DNA of 64,000 nucleotides from Pseudomonas sp. N3-W (GTDB lineage Bacteria; Pseudomonadota; Gammaproteobacteria; Pseudomonadales; Pseudomonadaceae): NCBI RefSeq assembly GCF_024970185.1, contig NZ_CP103965.1, positions 6,529,001 to 6,593,000 of the forward strand, read 5' to 3'. Shown piece by piece: positions 42,528 to 51,515 of this stretch (position 1 is its first letter; each line of letters starts with the position of its first letter). The notes under the pieces were generated by a model. It saw only the letters and a program-made list of their open reading frames with translations, ran no database searches and was not told where the DNA came from. The position numbers and the translations under genes were made by a program.

Positions 42528-43360
42528 CTTCTTTCCCCAAACCTCCCCAGCCGCCGCAACCGGTGGCTGAATCACGGCTGCAACGGATCTTCGGTTTCCG
42601 CACGCGGCTGTACCTGACCTGGGCGGCGATGCTCGGGCTGTTCGCCAGTTTCTTCCTGAGCTTTGATCTGAAGTTCTCGATCATCCTCGACAAACTGCCC
42701 AGCCTGATCGGCATGCATCTGGCGCCCAACGGCTTTGTGCAAGGTGCGGCACTGACGTTGTTTCTGTGTGTATGTTCAATTGTGGCGTCATCGCTGCTGG
42801 GCTTCATTACTGCACTGGCACGCCTGTCGAAAAGCGCCGTGGCCTTCGGCATCGCCAGTTTCTATGCATCGTTCTTTCGCGGTACCCCGCTGCTGATCCA
42901 GATCCTGTTGATCTACCTCGGCCTGCCGCAACTGGGCATCGTGCCGGGCGCCGTCGCCGCCGGGATCATCGCCCTGTCGCTGAACTACGGCGCTTATCTG
43001 AGCGAAATCTTTCGCGCCGGCATCCTCGGAGTTCCCCACGGCCAACGCGAAGCCTCGCTGGCCCTGGGCATGCGCGACAGCGTGATCTTCTGGCGCGTCA
43101 CCCTGCCCCAGGCCATGCGCACCATCATCCCGCCGACCACCAACCAGTTCATTTCCATGCTCAAGGACTCGTCGCTGATCTCGGTGATGGGCGTCTGGGA
43201 AGTGATGTTTTTGGCGCAATCGTATGGCCGTTCCAGTTATCGCTATATCGAAATGCTGACCACGGCGGCGATTATTTACTGGGTGATGTCGATTGGGCTG
43301 GAGCTGATACAGGCGCGAATGGAGCGGCATTACGCAAAGGCGTATTTGAGTCGCAGCTAG
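42524..43360 (+). CDS. Amino-acid ABC transporter permease (HisM/GlnP type)
   Basis: This 278-residue inner-membrane permease of the polar amino-acid type has a soluble N-terminus, five or more hydrophobic segments and the conserved cytoplasmic EAA loop (LALGMRDSVIFWRVTLPQAMRTIIPP near residue 185). The HisM/GlnP motif SFYASFFRGTPLLIQILLIYLGLP is near residue 113. It overlaps the binding-protein gene by four bases (ATGA). The operon lacks both a second permease and an ATPase; one permease can suffice as a homodimer, but the ATPase must come from another locus. A methionine-related role is inferred from neighbouring mmuM. Confidence 0.85.
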   Translation: MTSFPKPPQPPQPVAESRLQRIFGFRTRLYLTWAAMLGLFASFFLSFDLKFSIILDKLPSLIGMHLAPNGFVQGAALTLFLCVCSIVASSLLGFITALARLSKSAVAFGIASFYASFFRGTPLLIQILLIYLGLPQLGIVPGAVAAGIIALSLNYGAYLSEIFRAGILGVPHGQREASLALGMRDSVIFWRVTLPQAMRTIIPPTTNQFISMLKDSSLISVMGVWEVMFLAQSYGRSSYRYIEMLTTAAIIYWVMSIGLELIQARMERHYAKAYLSRS

Positions 43361-43375
43361 CAGCCCTCGCAATAC

Positions 43376-43412
43376 CGCCGTAAGCGCTGCCGAAGGCTGC
43401 AATCTTTTGACC
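43376..43412. repeat. Remnant of a common Pseudomonas intergenic repeat
   Basis: GCTGCCGAAGGCTGCAATCTTTTGA resembles a short element I recall from P. fluorescens-group intergenic DNA (…GCTGCGATCTTTTGA…). It lies between the permease gene and the autotransporter gene. Confidence 0.45.
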
Positions 43413-43536
43413 TTGGGTCCGATCAACTTGAATTCGAAACATCCGCAAAACAATGTCTCCACCCAAAGACATCATTCTGTAAACCCCACTCGCTATACAG
43501 GACGCCCCCCGATTACAACAAAAGGCCGTCCTGCTC

Positions 43537-46494
43537 ATGCCCTTCTCGCCCCAGCGTCTCGCTCTGACCATCGCCCTGCTGATCAGCGCCAACACCGTCA
43601 ACGCCAAAAACGTGCAGATCGACACCCCCACCACCGCTGCACAAACCCTCGGTGGCAGTGACACTCTGACGATTTCCGCCCCAGGCAGCATCACCAACGC
43701 GGGCAAGACCGTGAGCCTGAAGGACAGCACCAGTGGTGTCGGCGTGGTCATCGATAACTCCGGCAAGATCATCTCGACTGGCGGTCGGGCGATCGACAGC
43801 AGCGGCGACCTGACTCAGGCGCGCAACTACAGCCTCTACAACCGTGCGGGCGGGCAAATCCTCGGTTTTAACGACGCGCTGCGCATCGACAGCAACTTCG
43901 CCAGCGGCAGTCTGTTGATCGATAACAGCGGCACCATTCGCTCCACTACCGGTCAGGGGCTGGACCTTGATGCCCTGCGCAGTGACGGGGTCAAGACCAC
44001 CATCATCAACCGCGCGGGCGGGTTGATTCGTGGCGATGCCAGCGACGGAATGAAGACCGGCGCCAACGCGACGATCACCAACTACGGCGAAATTTCGACC
44101 GGCGACTCGCACAACGCGGACGAGAAGTTCGACGGCATCGATATCGACAGCGCCACCGGAGTGAGCGTGACCAACTACGGCAGCATTTCCGGCGGCCGTC
44201 ATGGCATCACCACCGACCTCGGCGCGACGCTGGTGAACTACGGGCAGATCACCGGCCGCAACGGTTCTGGCTTCGGTTCCGATGGCGACGGTACGGTGAT
44301 CAACCATGGCACGATTACCGGCGCCTATTCCGGGCTACAGCCCAACGGCGACGGCGATGGTGTGGACATCGACCATACTGGACACATCGAAAACTACGGC
44401 ACCATTCAAGGCGTCGGTGCCGGTGGCGTGGACAAGGGCGGTTTCGCCAACGGCAGCGAAGGCATCGCGTTGGGCGGTGGCTATATCCTGAACGCCAAAG
44501 GCGCGCTGATCAGCGGTGCCAACAGCGCAATTCTGGTGGACGACGGCAGTGGCGGTTCCGGGGTGGCGGCGACCACCCTGGAAAACTACGGCACGATTCA
44601 GGGCCTGAACGGTTTCGGCGTGAAATTTGTGGGCGAGTTCGCCGACAACGTCATCAACGGCGGCACCATCAGCGGCAGCAACGGCCTGGCCCTGGACTTG
44701 GGCGGCGGCAATGACAGCCTGACTTTACGCCACGGCAGCCGCTTCATCGGCATGGTCGACGGCGGCAGCGGCTACGACCGCGTGGTGATGGACGATGCGG
44801 CGGGCGGCAGTTTCGGTGACAGTCGCAACTTCGAGTGGCTGGAAGTGCGGCAAGGCGCCTGGACGCTGACCGGCAGCGGCGACTTCAGTGACGGCGGCGC
44901 GGTGCGCAACGGCGCAACCCTGATCAATCAGGGCGGCATCGCTGGCAGCATGACCGTGGACGCGGGCGGTGTGTATGCCGGCGGCGGGTCGGTGGGCAAT
45001 CTGCTGGTCAACGGCACCCTGCAGACCAACACCCGACTCGGCACCGCGACCGTGGTTCACGATCTGACCTTCGGCAGCGGCGGCACCCTGGCCTATGGCG
45101 TCAATGCCGATGGCAGCAGTGCACCGGTCATGGTCGGCGCCACCGCCACTCTGAATGGTGCCACCCTGGCGGTGAACCCCGGCAGCGGCACTTATCCGTG
45201 GCAAAGTCGTTACACCGTGCTGCAAGCCGCGAGCATCAATGGCACCTTCGGCAAGGTCACCAGCGATTACGCATTCCTGACGCCCACCCTCGCCTATACC
45301 CCGACTGCAGTCGATCTGACCTACACCCGCAACGACGTGGCGTTCAACGAACTGGCGATCACCGGTAACGGCAACAAGGCCGCCAACAGCCTGGCATCGA
45401 TGGGCAAAAACAACGTCCTGTATAACGCCTTGCTCAATACCACCCACACCAGCGCGGGGGCGGCCATTGAGCAGCTGGCCGGTGCCAGCAACGCCAACCT
45501 GACCAGCGCCACCCTCGGCGCCAGCAGTCAGATCGGCACCAGCATGCTCTCGGCCATGCAACAAATGGGCAGTGGTTCGGGGCTGATGGTGGGGCTCAAT
45601 CAAAAAGACACACCAGTGCTCGCCGCCACCGGCGTGCCGTCGGACGCGCGCAATCTCAACGACCCGAACGCTCAGGGCCGACTCTGGCTACAAGCCATTG
45701 GCGGCTACGGCAAGCTCGACGGCGAACACGGCAACAGTGGTCTGGAGCAACGCACCAAAGGCACCGTGCTGGGTGCCGACTGGGCCCTCGATCCGCAATG
45801 GCGCTTTGGCGTACTGGGCGGTTACTCCAAGACTGATCTGGACGCGACGGGTGTCGATGGCAATGTCGAAAGCTGGCACGCCGGCGTGTATGCCCTGCGC
45901 CAAAGCGGCCCGTTTGCCTTGCGCTTGGGCGCAGCCTACAGCGGCCACCAAGGGGAAAGTAAACGCACGGTCGCCTTCAATGGTTTCAGCGACCAGCCAA
46001 GGGGCGATTACGACGCCAGCAGCCAGCAAGCCTTTGCCGAACTCGGCTATGCACTGGGCAATGGCCGACTCAGCGCCGAACCGTTCGCCAGCCTTGGCTA
46101 TCAGCGCTACCACCGCGACCGCTATCAGGAAAAAGGCGGTGCCGCGGCGCTGCAAGTCGACGAGCAAACCCAGGACAACTTCAGCAGCACGTTTGGTGTA
46201 CGCCTGGCGCACCTGAGCACCCTGAACAACGGCATGAGCCTGACCCCGCGCATGACCGCCGGCTGGAAGCACACCTACGGCGATGTCAGCAGCTCCACGC
46301 GCCAGGCCTTTGTGGTCGGCGGCACGGCGTTCAACGTTGATGGCAGTTCGCTGGATCGGGACAGCCTGGTGCTGGAGGCGGGGCTGGATCTGGGGATCTC
46401 GGCGCGGCACACGATTGGGGTGGGCTATAGCGGCGAGATGGGCAGCAACAGCCGTAATCACGGGTTGATCGGGCAGTGGCAGATGGCGTTTTAA
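43537..46494 (+). CDS. Autotransporter with NYG-type repeat passenger
   Basis: This 985-residue type Va autotransporter has a signal peptide (LALTIALLISANTVNA), a passenger of about 650 residues and a C-terminal beta-barrel domain (about 720-985) ending in phenylalanine (GLIGQWQMAF), as needed for outer-membrane insertion. The passenger contains many short beta-helix repeats with an N-Y-G/N-N-S-G core (NYGEISTGDS, NYGSISGG, NYGQITG, NYGTIQG and similar). The barrel start resembles known members (LWLQAIGGYGKLDGEHG). No catalytic motif such as GDSL or serine-protease triad is visible, so an adhesin-like role is suggested but not shown. The surrounding genes are unrelated. Confidence 0.85.
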   Translation: MPFSPQRLALTIALLISANTVNAKNVQIDTPTTAAQTLGGSDTLTISAPGSITNAGKTVSLKDSTSGVGVVIDNSGKIISTGGRAIDSSGDLTQARNYSLYNRAGGQILGFNDALRIDSNFASGSLLIDNSGTIRSTTGQGLDLDALRSDGVKTTIINRAGGLIRGDASDGMKTGANATITNYGEISTGDSHNADEKFDGIDIDSATGVSVTNYGSISGGRHGITTDLGATLVNYGQITGRNGSGFGSDGDGTVINHGTITGAYSGLQPNGDGDGVDIDHTGHIENYGTIQGVGAGGVDKGGFANGSEGIALGGGYILNAKGALISGANSAILVDDGSGGSGVAATTLENYGTIQGLNGFGVKFVGEFADNVINGGTISGSNGLALDLGGGNDSLTLRHGSRFIGMVDGGSGYDRVVMDDAAGGSFGDSRNFEWLEVRQGAWTLTGSGDFSDGGAVRNGATLINQGGIAGSMTVDAGGVYAGGGSVGNLLVNGTLQTNTRLGTATVVHDLTFGSGGTLAYGVNADGSSAPVMVGATATLNGATLAVNPGSGTYPWQSRYTVLQAASINGTFGKVTSDYAFLTPTLAYTPTAVDLTYTRNDVAFNELAITGNGNKAANSLASMGKNNVLYNALLNTTHTSAGAAIEQLAGASNANLTSATLGASSQIGTSMLSAMQQMGSGSGLMVGLNQKDTPVLAATGVPSDARNLNDPNAQGRLWLQAIGGYGKLDGEHGNSGLEQRTKGTVLGADWALDPQWRFGVLGGYSKTDLDATGVDGNVESWHAGVYALRQSGPFALRLGAAYSGHQGESKRTVAFNGFSDQPRGDYDASSQQAFAELGYALGNGRLSAEPFASLGYQRYHRDRYQEKGGAAALQVDEQTQDNFSSTFGVRLAHLSTLNNGMSLTPRMTAGWKHTYGDVSSSTRQAFVVGGTAFNVDGSSLDRDSLVLEAGLDLGISARHTIGVGYSGEMGSNSRNHGLIGQWQMAF

Positions 46495-46516
46495 CGGATA
46501 CACCACCCAATCAAAA

Positions 46517-46606
46517 TGTGGGAGCGAGCCTGCTCGCGAAGGCGGCGTGCCAGCCAATTGGATGTCGACTGACACACCGCTTTCGCGAGCAGGCTCGTTC
46601 CCACAA
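46517..46606. repeat. REP pair (REPIN-like) after the autotransporter
   Basis: GTGGGAGCGAGCCTGCTCGC and the inverted TTCGCGAGCAGGCTCGTTCC flank about 45 bp. Confidence 0.85.
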
Positions 46607-46635
46607 TGGGTATCAGGTGCGTTCAAAAAACAGGC

Positions 46636-46663
46636 AAAAAAAAAGGGGAGCACATGCCCCCCC
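46636..46663 (-). terminator. Terminator after pycB
   Basis: On the minus strand GGGGGCATGTGCTCCCC (GGGG/CCCC with inner GCA/TGC pairing) is followed by nine T residues. It is about 33 bp past the pycB stop. Confidence 0.75.
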
Positions 46664-46695
46664 GAGGTTTAAAGCGGTCTGTCGAGGCTGTTATC

Positions 46696-48504
46696 TCAGC
46701 CTTCGATCTCGATCAGGATTTCGCCCGGATTCACCCGGTCGCCCTTGGCCACATGGATGGCGGTGACTTTGCCGGCGATGGCGGCCTGGACTTCAGTTTC
46801 CATCTTCATCGCTTCGGTAATCAGCACTGACTGGCCGGCTTTCACGGTGTCGCCTTCCTTGACCAGCACATCGACGATGTTGCCCGGCATGGCGGTGCTG
46901 ACGTGGCCCGGTGCCGAGGCCTGCTTACGCTTGCTGCTGCCACCGCCGACGAATTCATTGAGCGGTTCGAACACCACCTCTTCCGGCATGCCGTCGATGG
47001 ACAGGTAGAAGTGACGCTTGCCGCCCGCCTTGACGCCGACACCGGTGATGTCGACGCGGTATGTCTCGCCATGGACGTCGATGACGAACTCGGTCGGCAC
47101 GCCTTCGCCACCGGCGGAAGTCACGCCACCGGCTTCAGGAATTGGCAACAGCACTTCCGGAGTCAGGGTGCCGGCTGCGCGCTCTTCGAGGAACTTGCGA
47201 CCGATGTCCGGGAACATGGCGTAGGTCAGCACATCCTCTTCGGACTTGGCCAACGCGCCGATTTCTCCGCGCAGCTTGGTCATTTCCGGCTTGAGCAAAT
47301 CAGCCGGACGGTGATCGATCACCTCTTCGCTGCCGATGGCCTGACGCCGCAGTTTCTCGTTCACGACACCCGGCGCCTTGCCGTAGCCACCTTGCAGGTA
47401 AAGCTTCACTTCGTTGGTGATGGTCTTGTAGCGCTCGCCAGCCAGCACGTTGAAGAACGCCTGGGTGCCAACGATCTGCGAAGTCGGCGTAACCAGCGGC
47501 GGGAAACCGAGGTCTTCGCGAACGCGCGGGATTTCCGCCAGCACTTCGCTCATGCGGTTCAGCGCGCCCTGCTCTTTCAACTGGTTGGCCAGGTTGGAGA
47601 TCATCCCGCCCGGCACCTGGTTGACTTGCACGCGGGTATCGACCGCGGTGAATTCGCTTTCGAACTGGTGGTATTTCTTGCGCACGGCGTAGAAGTACAG
47701 GCCGATCTCTTGCAGCAGTTCCAGGTTCAGGCCGGTGTCGAACTCGCTGCCTTTGAGGGCGGCGACCATCGACTCGGTGCCCGGATGGCTGGTGCCCCAG
47801 GCGAAGCTGGAGATCGCGGTATCGATGTGATCAGCACCGTTTTCAATGGCCTTGAGTTGGCACATCGCGGCCAGACCCGCCGTGTCGTGGGAATGGATGA
47901 ACACCGGCAGCGATTGCTCGGCCTTCAGCGCCCTGACCAGCTCGCCCGTGGCGTAGGGCGTAAGCAAGCCAGCCATGTCCTTGATCGCCACGGAGTCGCA
48001 ACCCATAGCTTCCATTTGCCTGGCTTGCGCCACGAACGCCTCAATGGTGTGCACCGGGCTGGTGGTGTAGGCAATGGTGCCCTGGGCGTGTTTGCCGGCG
48101 GCTTTTACCGCTTCGATGGCGACCCGCAAGTTACGCACGTCGTTCATGGCGTCGAAAATACGGAACACGTCGATGCCGTTGACGGCGGCCTTGGCGACGA
48201 AGGCTTTGACCACGTCGTCGCTGTAGTGACGGTAGCCCAGCAGGTTCTGGCCACGCAGCAGCATTTGCAGACGGGTGTTAGGCAAAGCCGCGCGCAGTTG
48301 ACGCAGGCGCTCCCACGGGTCTTCTTTCAGGAAACGCACGCAGGCGTCGAACGTCGCGCCGCCCCAGACTTCCAGCGACCAGTAGCCAACTTTGTCGAGC
48401 TTGTCGCAGATCGGCAGCATGTCATCGGTGCGCATGCGGGTGGCGAGCAGCGATTGGTGGGCGTCGCGCAGGATGGTGTCGGTGACAAAAATTTTCTTGG
48501 ACAT
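46696..48504 (-). CDS. pycB: Pyruvate carboxylase subunit B (biotin carrier/carboxyltransferase)
   Basis: This is the larger subunit of the two-subunit pyruvate carboxylase, which makes oxaloacetate from pyruvate to replenish the TCA cycle. Its 602 residues contain an N-terminal carboxyltransferase domain (TDTILRDAHQSLLATRMRT, residues 6-24; metal site in HSHDT), a central conserved helical domain and a C-terminal biotin carrier with the biotinylated lysine in EAMKMETEVQA (about 567). It is the same family as OadA, so the name oadA is often used. The biotin carboxylase gene lies 11 bp upstream in the same direction. Confidence 0.92.
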   Translation of the reverse strand: MSKKIFVTDTILRDAHQSLLATRMRTDDMLPICDKLDKVGYWSLEVWGGATFDACVRFLKEDPWERLRQLRAALPNTRLQMLLRGQNLLGYRHYSDDVVKAFVAKAAVNGIDVFRIFDAMNDVRNLRVAIEAVKAAGKHAQGTIAYTTSPVHTIEAFVAQARQMEAMGCDSVAIKDMAGLLTPYATGELVRALKAEQSLPVFIHSHDTAGLAAMCQLKAIENGADHIDTAISSFAWGTSHPGTESMVAALKGSEFDTGLNLELLQEIGLYFYAVRKKYHQFESEFTAVDTRVQVNQVPGGMISNLANQLKEQGALNRMSEVLAEIPRVREDLGFPPLVTPTSQIVGTQAFFNVLAGERYKTITNEVKLYLQGGYGKAPGVVNEKLRRQAIGSEEVIDHRPADLLKPEMTKLRGEIGALAKSEEDVLTYAMFPDIGRKFLEERAAGTLTPEVLLPIPEAGGVTSAGGEGVPTEFVIDVHGETYRVDITGVGVKAGGKRHFYLSIDGMPEEVVFEPLNEFVGGGSSKRKQASAPGHVSTAMPGNIVDVLVKEGDTVKAGQSVLITEAMKMETEVQAAIAGKVTAIHVAKGDRVNPGEILIEIEG

Positions 48505-48515
48505 TGTTCTATTCC

Positions 48516-49931
48516 TCACAGGCCTGCGTGGGCGGCGATGGCGGCGGCGATGGCCAGGGCCAGCTCTTCGGGTTTGCGCTTGATCGAGTAGTTGGTCAGT
48601 TCAGGGTGGCTTTCAACGAAGCTGGTATTGAACTGGCCGCTACGGAATTCCGGGTTACGCAGGATTTCCTGGTAGTACGCGGCGGTGGTCTTGACCCCTT
48701 GCAGACGCATGTCGTCCAGGGCCCGCAGGCCACGGTCCATCGCCTCTTCCCAGGTCAGCGCCCACACCACCAGTTTCAGGCACATGGAGTCGTAGTACGG
48801 CGGGATGGTGTAACCGGTGTAGATCGCCGTGTCGGTCCGCACACCGGGGCCACCGGGGGCGTAGTAGCGGGTGATCTTGCCGAAGCTCGGCAGGAAGTTG
48901 TTTTTCGGGTCTTCGGCGTTGATCCGGAATTGCAGCGCGAAACCACGGTGCTGAATGTCTTCCTGTTTCACCGAAAGCGGCAGGCCGGAAGCGATGCGGA
49001 TCTGCTCACGCACGATGTCGATGCCGGTGATTTCTTCGGTGATGGTGTGCTCCACCTGCACCCGGGTGTTCATCTCCATGAAGTACACCTCGCCCTCGGC
49101 GAGCAGAAACTCCACGGTGCCAGCGTTCTCGTAACCCACGGCCTTGGCGGCACGCACCGACAGGTCGCCGATGTAGGCGCGCTGTTCCGGGGTCAGTTGC
49201 GGACTCGGGGCGATCTCGATCAGCTTCTGGTTACGGCGCTGGATCGAGCAGTCACGTTCGAACAGGTGCACGACGTTGCCGAAGCTGTCGCCGAGGATCT
49301 GCGCTTCGATGTGCTTGGGATTGACGATGCATTTTTCCAGGAACACTTCCGCCGAACCGAAGGCCTTGGTGGCTTCGGAAATGACACGGGGAAAGGCTTG
49401 TTCGAGTTCTTCGCGGCTGTTGCAGCGACGAATGCCGCGACCGCCACCACCGGAAGTGGCCTTGAGCATCACCGGATAACCAATACGCTCGCCTTCGACC
49501 AGCGCTTCGGCGATGTCCGCCACGTTGCCTTCGGTGCCCGGAGTGACCGGCACACCCGCCTTGATCATGCTGCGGCGCGCTTCGGTCTTGTCGCCCATGC
49601 GGCGAATCACTTCAGCCGATGGACCAATGAATTTGATTCCGCGTTCGACGCAGATGTCCGCCAGTTCGGCGTTTTCCGAGAGAAAACCGTAACCGGGGTG
49701 CAATGCATCGCAACCGGTCTCCACCGCCAGGTTCACCAGCTTGCGCGGGTTCAGGTAACCGGCCAGTGGCTCGGCACCGATGCTGTGGGCTTCGTCCGCC
49801 CGCTTCACATGCAAGGCATGACGGTCGGCGTCGGAGTAGATCGCAACCGAGCGAATACCCATCTCGGCGCAGGCACGCACGATTCGTACGGCAATCTCAC
49901 CACGGTTGGCGATCAGGATCTTTGTTATCAC
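48516..49931 (-). CDS. pycA: Pyruvate carboxylase subunit A (biotin carboxylase)
   Basis: This 471-residue ATP-dependent biotin carboxylase is the partner of the carboxyltransferase subunit. Signatures are ILIANRGEIAVRIVRACAEMG at the start, the ATP-grasp loop SGGGGRGIRR near residue 165 and EMNTRVQVEHTITEEITG near 287 with catalytic residues. It starts with GTG at 49931 (RBS AAGGG about 9 bp before); an earlier ATG at 49973 adds a short non-conserved extension. It is divergent from the PycR gene with two inverted repeats between them. Confidence 0.93.
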   Translation of the reverse strand: MITKILIANRGEIAVRIVRACAEMGIRSVAIYSDADRHALHVKRADEAHSIGAEPLAGYLNPRKLVNLAVETGCDALHPGYGFLSENAELADICVERGIKFIGPSAEVIRRMGDKTEARRSMIKAGVPVTPGTEGNVADIAEALVEGERIGYPVMLKATSGGGGRGIRRCNSREELEQAFPRVISEATKAFGSAEVFLEKCIVNPKHIEAQILGDSFGNVVHLFERDCSIQRRNQKLIEIAPSPQLTPEQRAYIGDLSVRAAKAVGYENAGTVEFLLAEGEVYFMEMNTRVQVEHTITEEITGIDIVREQIRIASGLPLSVKQEDIQHRGFALQFRINAEDPKNNFLPSFGKITRYYAPGGPGVRTDTAIYTGYTIPPYYDSMCLKLVVWALTWEEAMDRGLRALDDMRLQGVKTTAAYYQEILRNPEFRSGQFNTSFVESHPELTNYSIKRKPEELALAIAAAIAAHAGL

Positions 49932-49987
49932 TTGGAAATTCCCTTGAGCCGGTGGCACCACGACCTGCTGCATCCAGGTCGACGCGT

Positions 49988-50009
49988 GACTAAATGTTTC
50001 AATTTAGTC
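49988..50009. promoter_or_regulatory. Inverted repeat GACTAAAT-N6-ATTTAGTC
   Basis: An exact 8-bp inverted repeat in the pycA/pycR divergent region, 57 bp upstream of pycA. It may be an operator for RccR, PycR or another regulator. Confidence 0.45.
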
Positions 50010-50068
50010 GCAGCCCCACACTAGCCCCCACAAGGGATTAACAAAAATGAATAATAATTGGGTCAGGC

Positions 50069-50084
50069 ATAAGTAAAGACTTAT
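50069..50084. promoter_or_regulatory. Candidate LysR site ATAAGT-AAAG-ACTTAT
   Basis: A perfect 6-bp inverted repeat with a 4-bp centre. Its ATAA-N8-TTAT outline suits the sites of CbbR-type LysR regulators. It lies 38 bp upstream of pycR. Confidence 0.45.
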
Positions 50085-50121
50085 AGTTGAATTATCAGCC
50101 TGCCGTCAGAGCCTATAAAAA

Positions 50122-51084
50122 ATGCGTAAGTCCTTGATGCGTATGACATTGCGTCAATTGCAGATTTTCAATGAGGTCTGTGATTTGCGGTCCTACAGCC
50201 GCGCGGCTGACGAAATGTCTCTCACACAACCGGCCGTTAGCCTACAGATTCGGCAACTTGAGGAGCTGATTGGTCAGCCGCTGTTCGATTACGTCGGCAA
50301 AAAACTCTACATGACCGAGGCCGCCGAAGCACTGCAACGCGCCAGCCGGGATATTTTCGGACGCCTGGAAAACCTCGACATGCAGCTCTCGGACATGCAG
50401 GGCTCGTTGCAGGGCCAGCTGAAGCTGGCCGTGGAGTCCAGCGCCAAGTACTTCGTGCCGCACCTGTTTGCCGCCTTCAAGCGCCAGCATCCGGAAGTGA
50501 ACCTGCACCTGACCGTGGTCAATCGCGGGCAGGTCATTCGGCGCCTGTCGGACAACCGTGACGACCTGGTGATCATGTCGATGGTGCCGCAGGACATGGG
50601 CCTGGAATTCCTGCCGTTTCTCAACAACCCGATTGTCGCCGTGGCGCCACCGAATCATCCGCTGTGCCACATGGGACCGTTGCGCTTGCAGGATCTGGAG
50701 CCGTACACGCTGCTGCTGCGCGAGCCCGGCTCGGGCACGCGAATAGCGTGCGAGGAATATTTCAAAGAGAAGCGCGTGCACTTCACCCAGACCCAGGAAG
50801 TCTCGTCCGCCGAAGCCCAGCGCGAATGCGTGTTGGCGGGTCTGGGCCTGGCCTTGTTGACGCGCCACGCCCTGAACCTTGAATTGGCGACCGGCGCACT
50901 TATCGAGTTGCCGATCGAAGAGCTGCCGTTGTACCGCAGCTGGTGCCTGGTGCAGGCCAAGGCGAAACGGCTATCACCGGTGGCGCACGCGTTCCTGGCG
51001 TTTATCCGCAACGAACGAGTGCAGATCAGCGCGCTGGTTGAGCGTTTCGACGGGAAGTTGCCGGTGCTGCCTGCCAATAGTTGA
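50122..51084 (+). CDS. pycR: LysR regulator of pyruvate carboxylase
   Basis: This 320-residue LysR regulator resembles the CbbR/RbcR branch. The helix-turn-helix is near residues 25-45 (SYSRAADEMSLTQPAVSLQIRQLEE) and the ligand domain follows. It is divergent from pycA, and a P. aeruginosa gene in the same place (PA5437) is called PycR, so the symbol is by synteny. An in-frame ATG at 50137 is a second candidate start. Candidate operators lie in the shared gap. Its 3' end overlaps a small opposite-strand gene (51026-51238) by 59 bp. Confidence 0.78.
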   Translation: MRKSLMRMTLRQLQIFNEVCDLRSYSRAADEMSLTQPAVSLQIRQLEELIGQPLFDYVGKKLYMTEAAEALQRASRDIFGRLENLDMQLSDMQGSLQGQLKLAVESSAKYFVPHLFAAFKRQHPEVNLHLTVVNRGQVIRRLSDNRDDLVIMSMVPQDMGLEFLPFLNNPIVAVAPPNHPLCHMGPLRLQDLEPYTLLLREPGSGTRIACEEYFKEKRVHFTQTQEVSSAEAQRECVLAGLGLALLTRHALNLELATGALIELPIEELPLYRSWCLVQAKAKRLSPVAHAFLAFIRNERVQISALVERFDGKLPVLPANS

Positions 51085-51238
51085 GTTCAGGCTCGTCAGC
51101 AAAGTCGCCGATCTCGGCCAACAGTTGGCGGCGTTCACAGCGATCTTCGATAGCGCGGCGAAATTCCATGCGGCGCTGGTCTTCCTGCTGACGACGGGTT
51201 TTGACGGCGCTGTTGCGTTCTTCGTAGGGCTGGGCCAT
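51026..51238 (-). CDS. Small PA3496-family-like protein
   Basis: This 70-residue, strongly charged protein carries the short RRxxEDxRRMEFRRAIExxxERR pattern of the PA3496 family of putative envelope-integrity proteins, whose role is poorly known. A GGGAGA lies just before the ATG at 51238. The 3' end overlaps the pycR coding sequence on the other strand, which makes a fortuitous reading frame possible, but the family motif argues for a real gene. It is almost entirely hydrophilic with no membrane segment. Confidence 0.6.
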   Translation of the reverse strand: MAQPYEERNSAVKTRRQQEDQRRMEFRRAIEDRCERRQLLAEIGDFADEPELNYWQAAPATSRRNAQPAR

Positions 51239-51346
51239 TTCGAGTCTCCCAAGTCGAGTACGGGAGTTTCAAGATAGGCGCGGGGGATGACGGTTTGGCG
51301 GCGGGACCGTGACAAGGATGTGAATTATCCACGCGCTCAAGGACGC

Positions 51347-51372
51347 CATCGCGAGCACGCTCGCTCCCACAT
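51347..51372. repeat. REP unit (inverted, degenerate)
   Basis: ATCGCGAGCACGCTCGCTCC plus CACATT. Its partner unit lies at 51456. Confidence 0.8.
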
Positions 51373-51455
51373 TTGATCGGCTGTGTTGCACACATCGTGC
51401 GTGCGCCACAAGGGGTCTATGCTAGGCAAAAATGATGTGCCTGGCACAAAACCAA

Positions 51456-51481
51456 TGTGGGAGCGAGCCTGCTCGCGATAA
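51456..51481. repeat. REP unit (direct) after the rccR gene
   Basis: GTGGGAGCGAGCCTGCTCGC plus GATAAG, pairing with the unit at 51347 across an unusually long 84-bp spacer. Confidence 0.8.
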
Positions 51482-51515
51482 GGTCGGAACGACCTTCCGG
51501 CCATTCAGATCAAGT

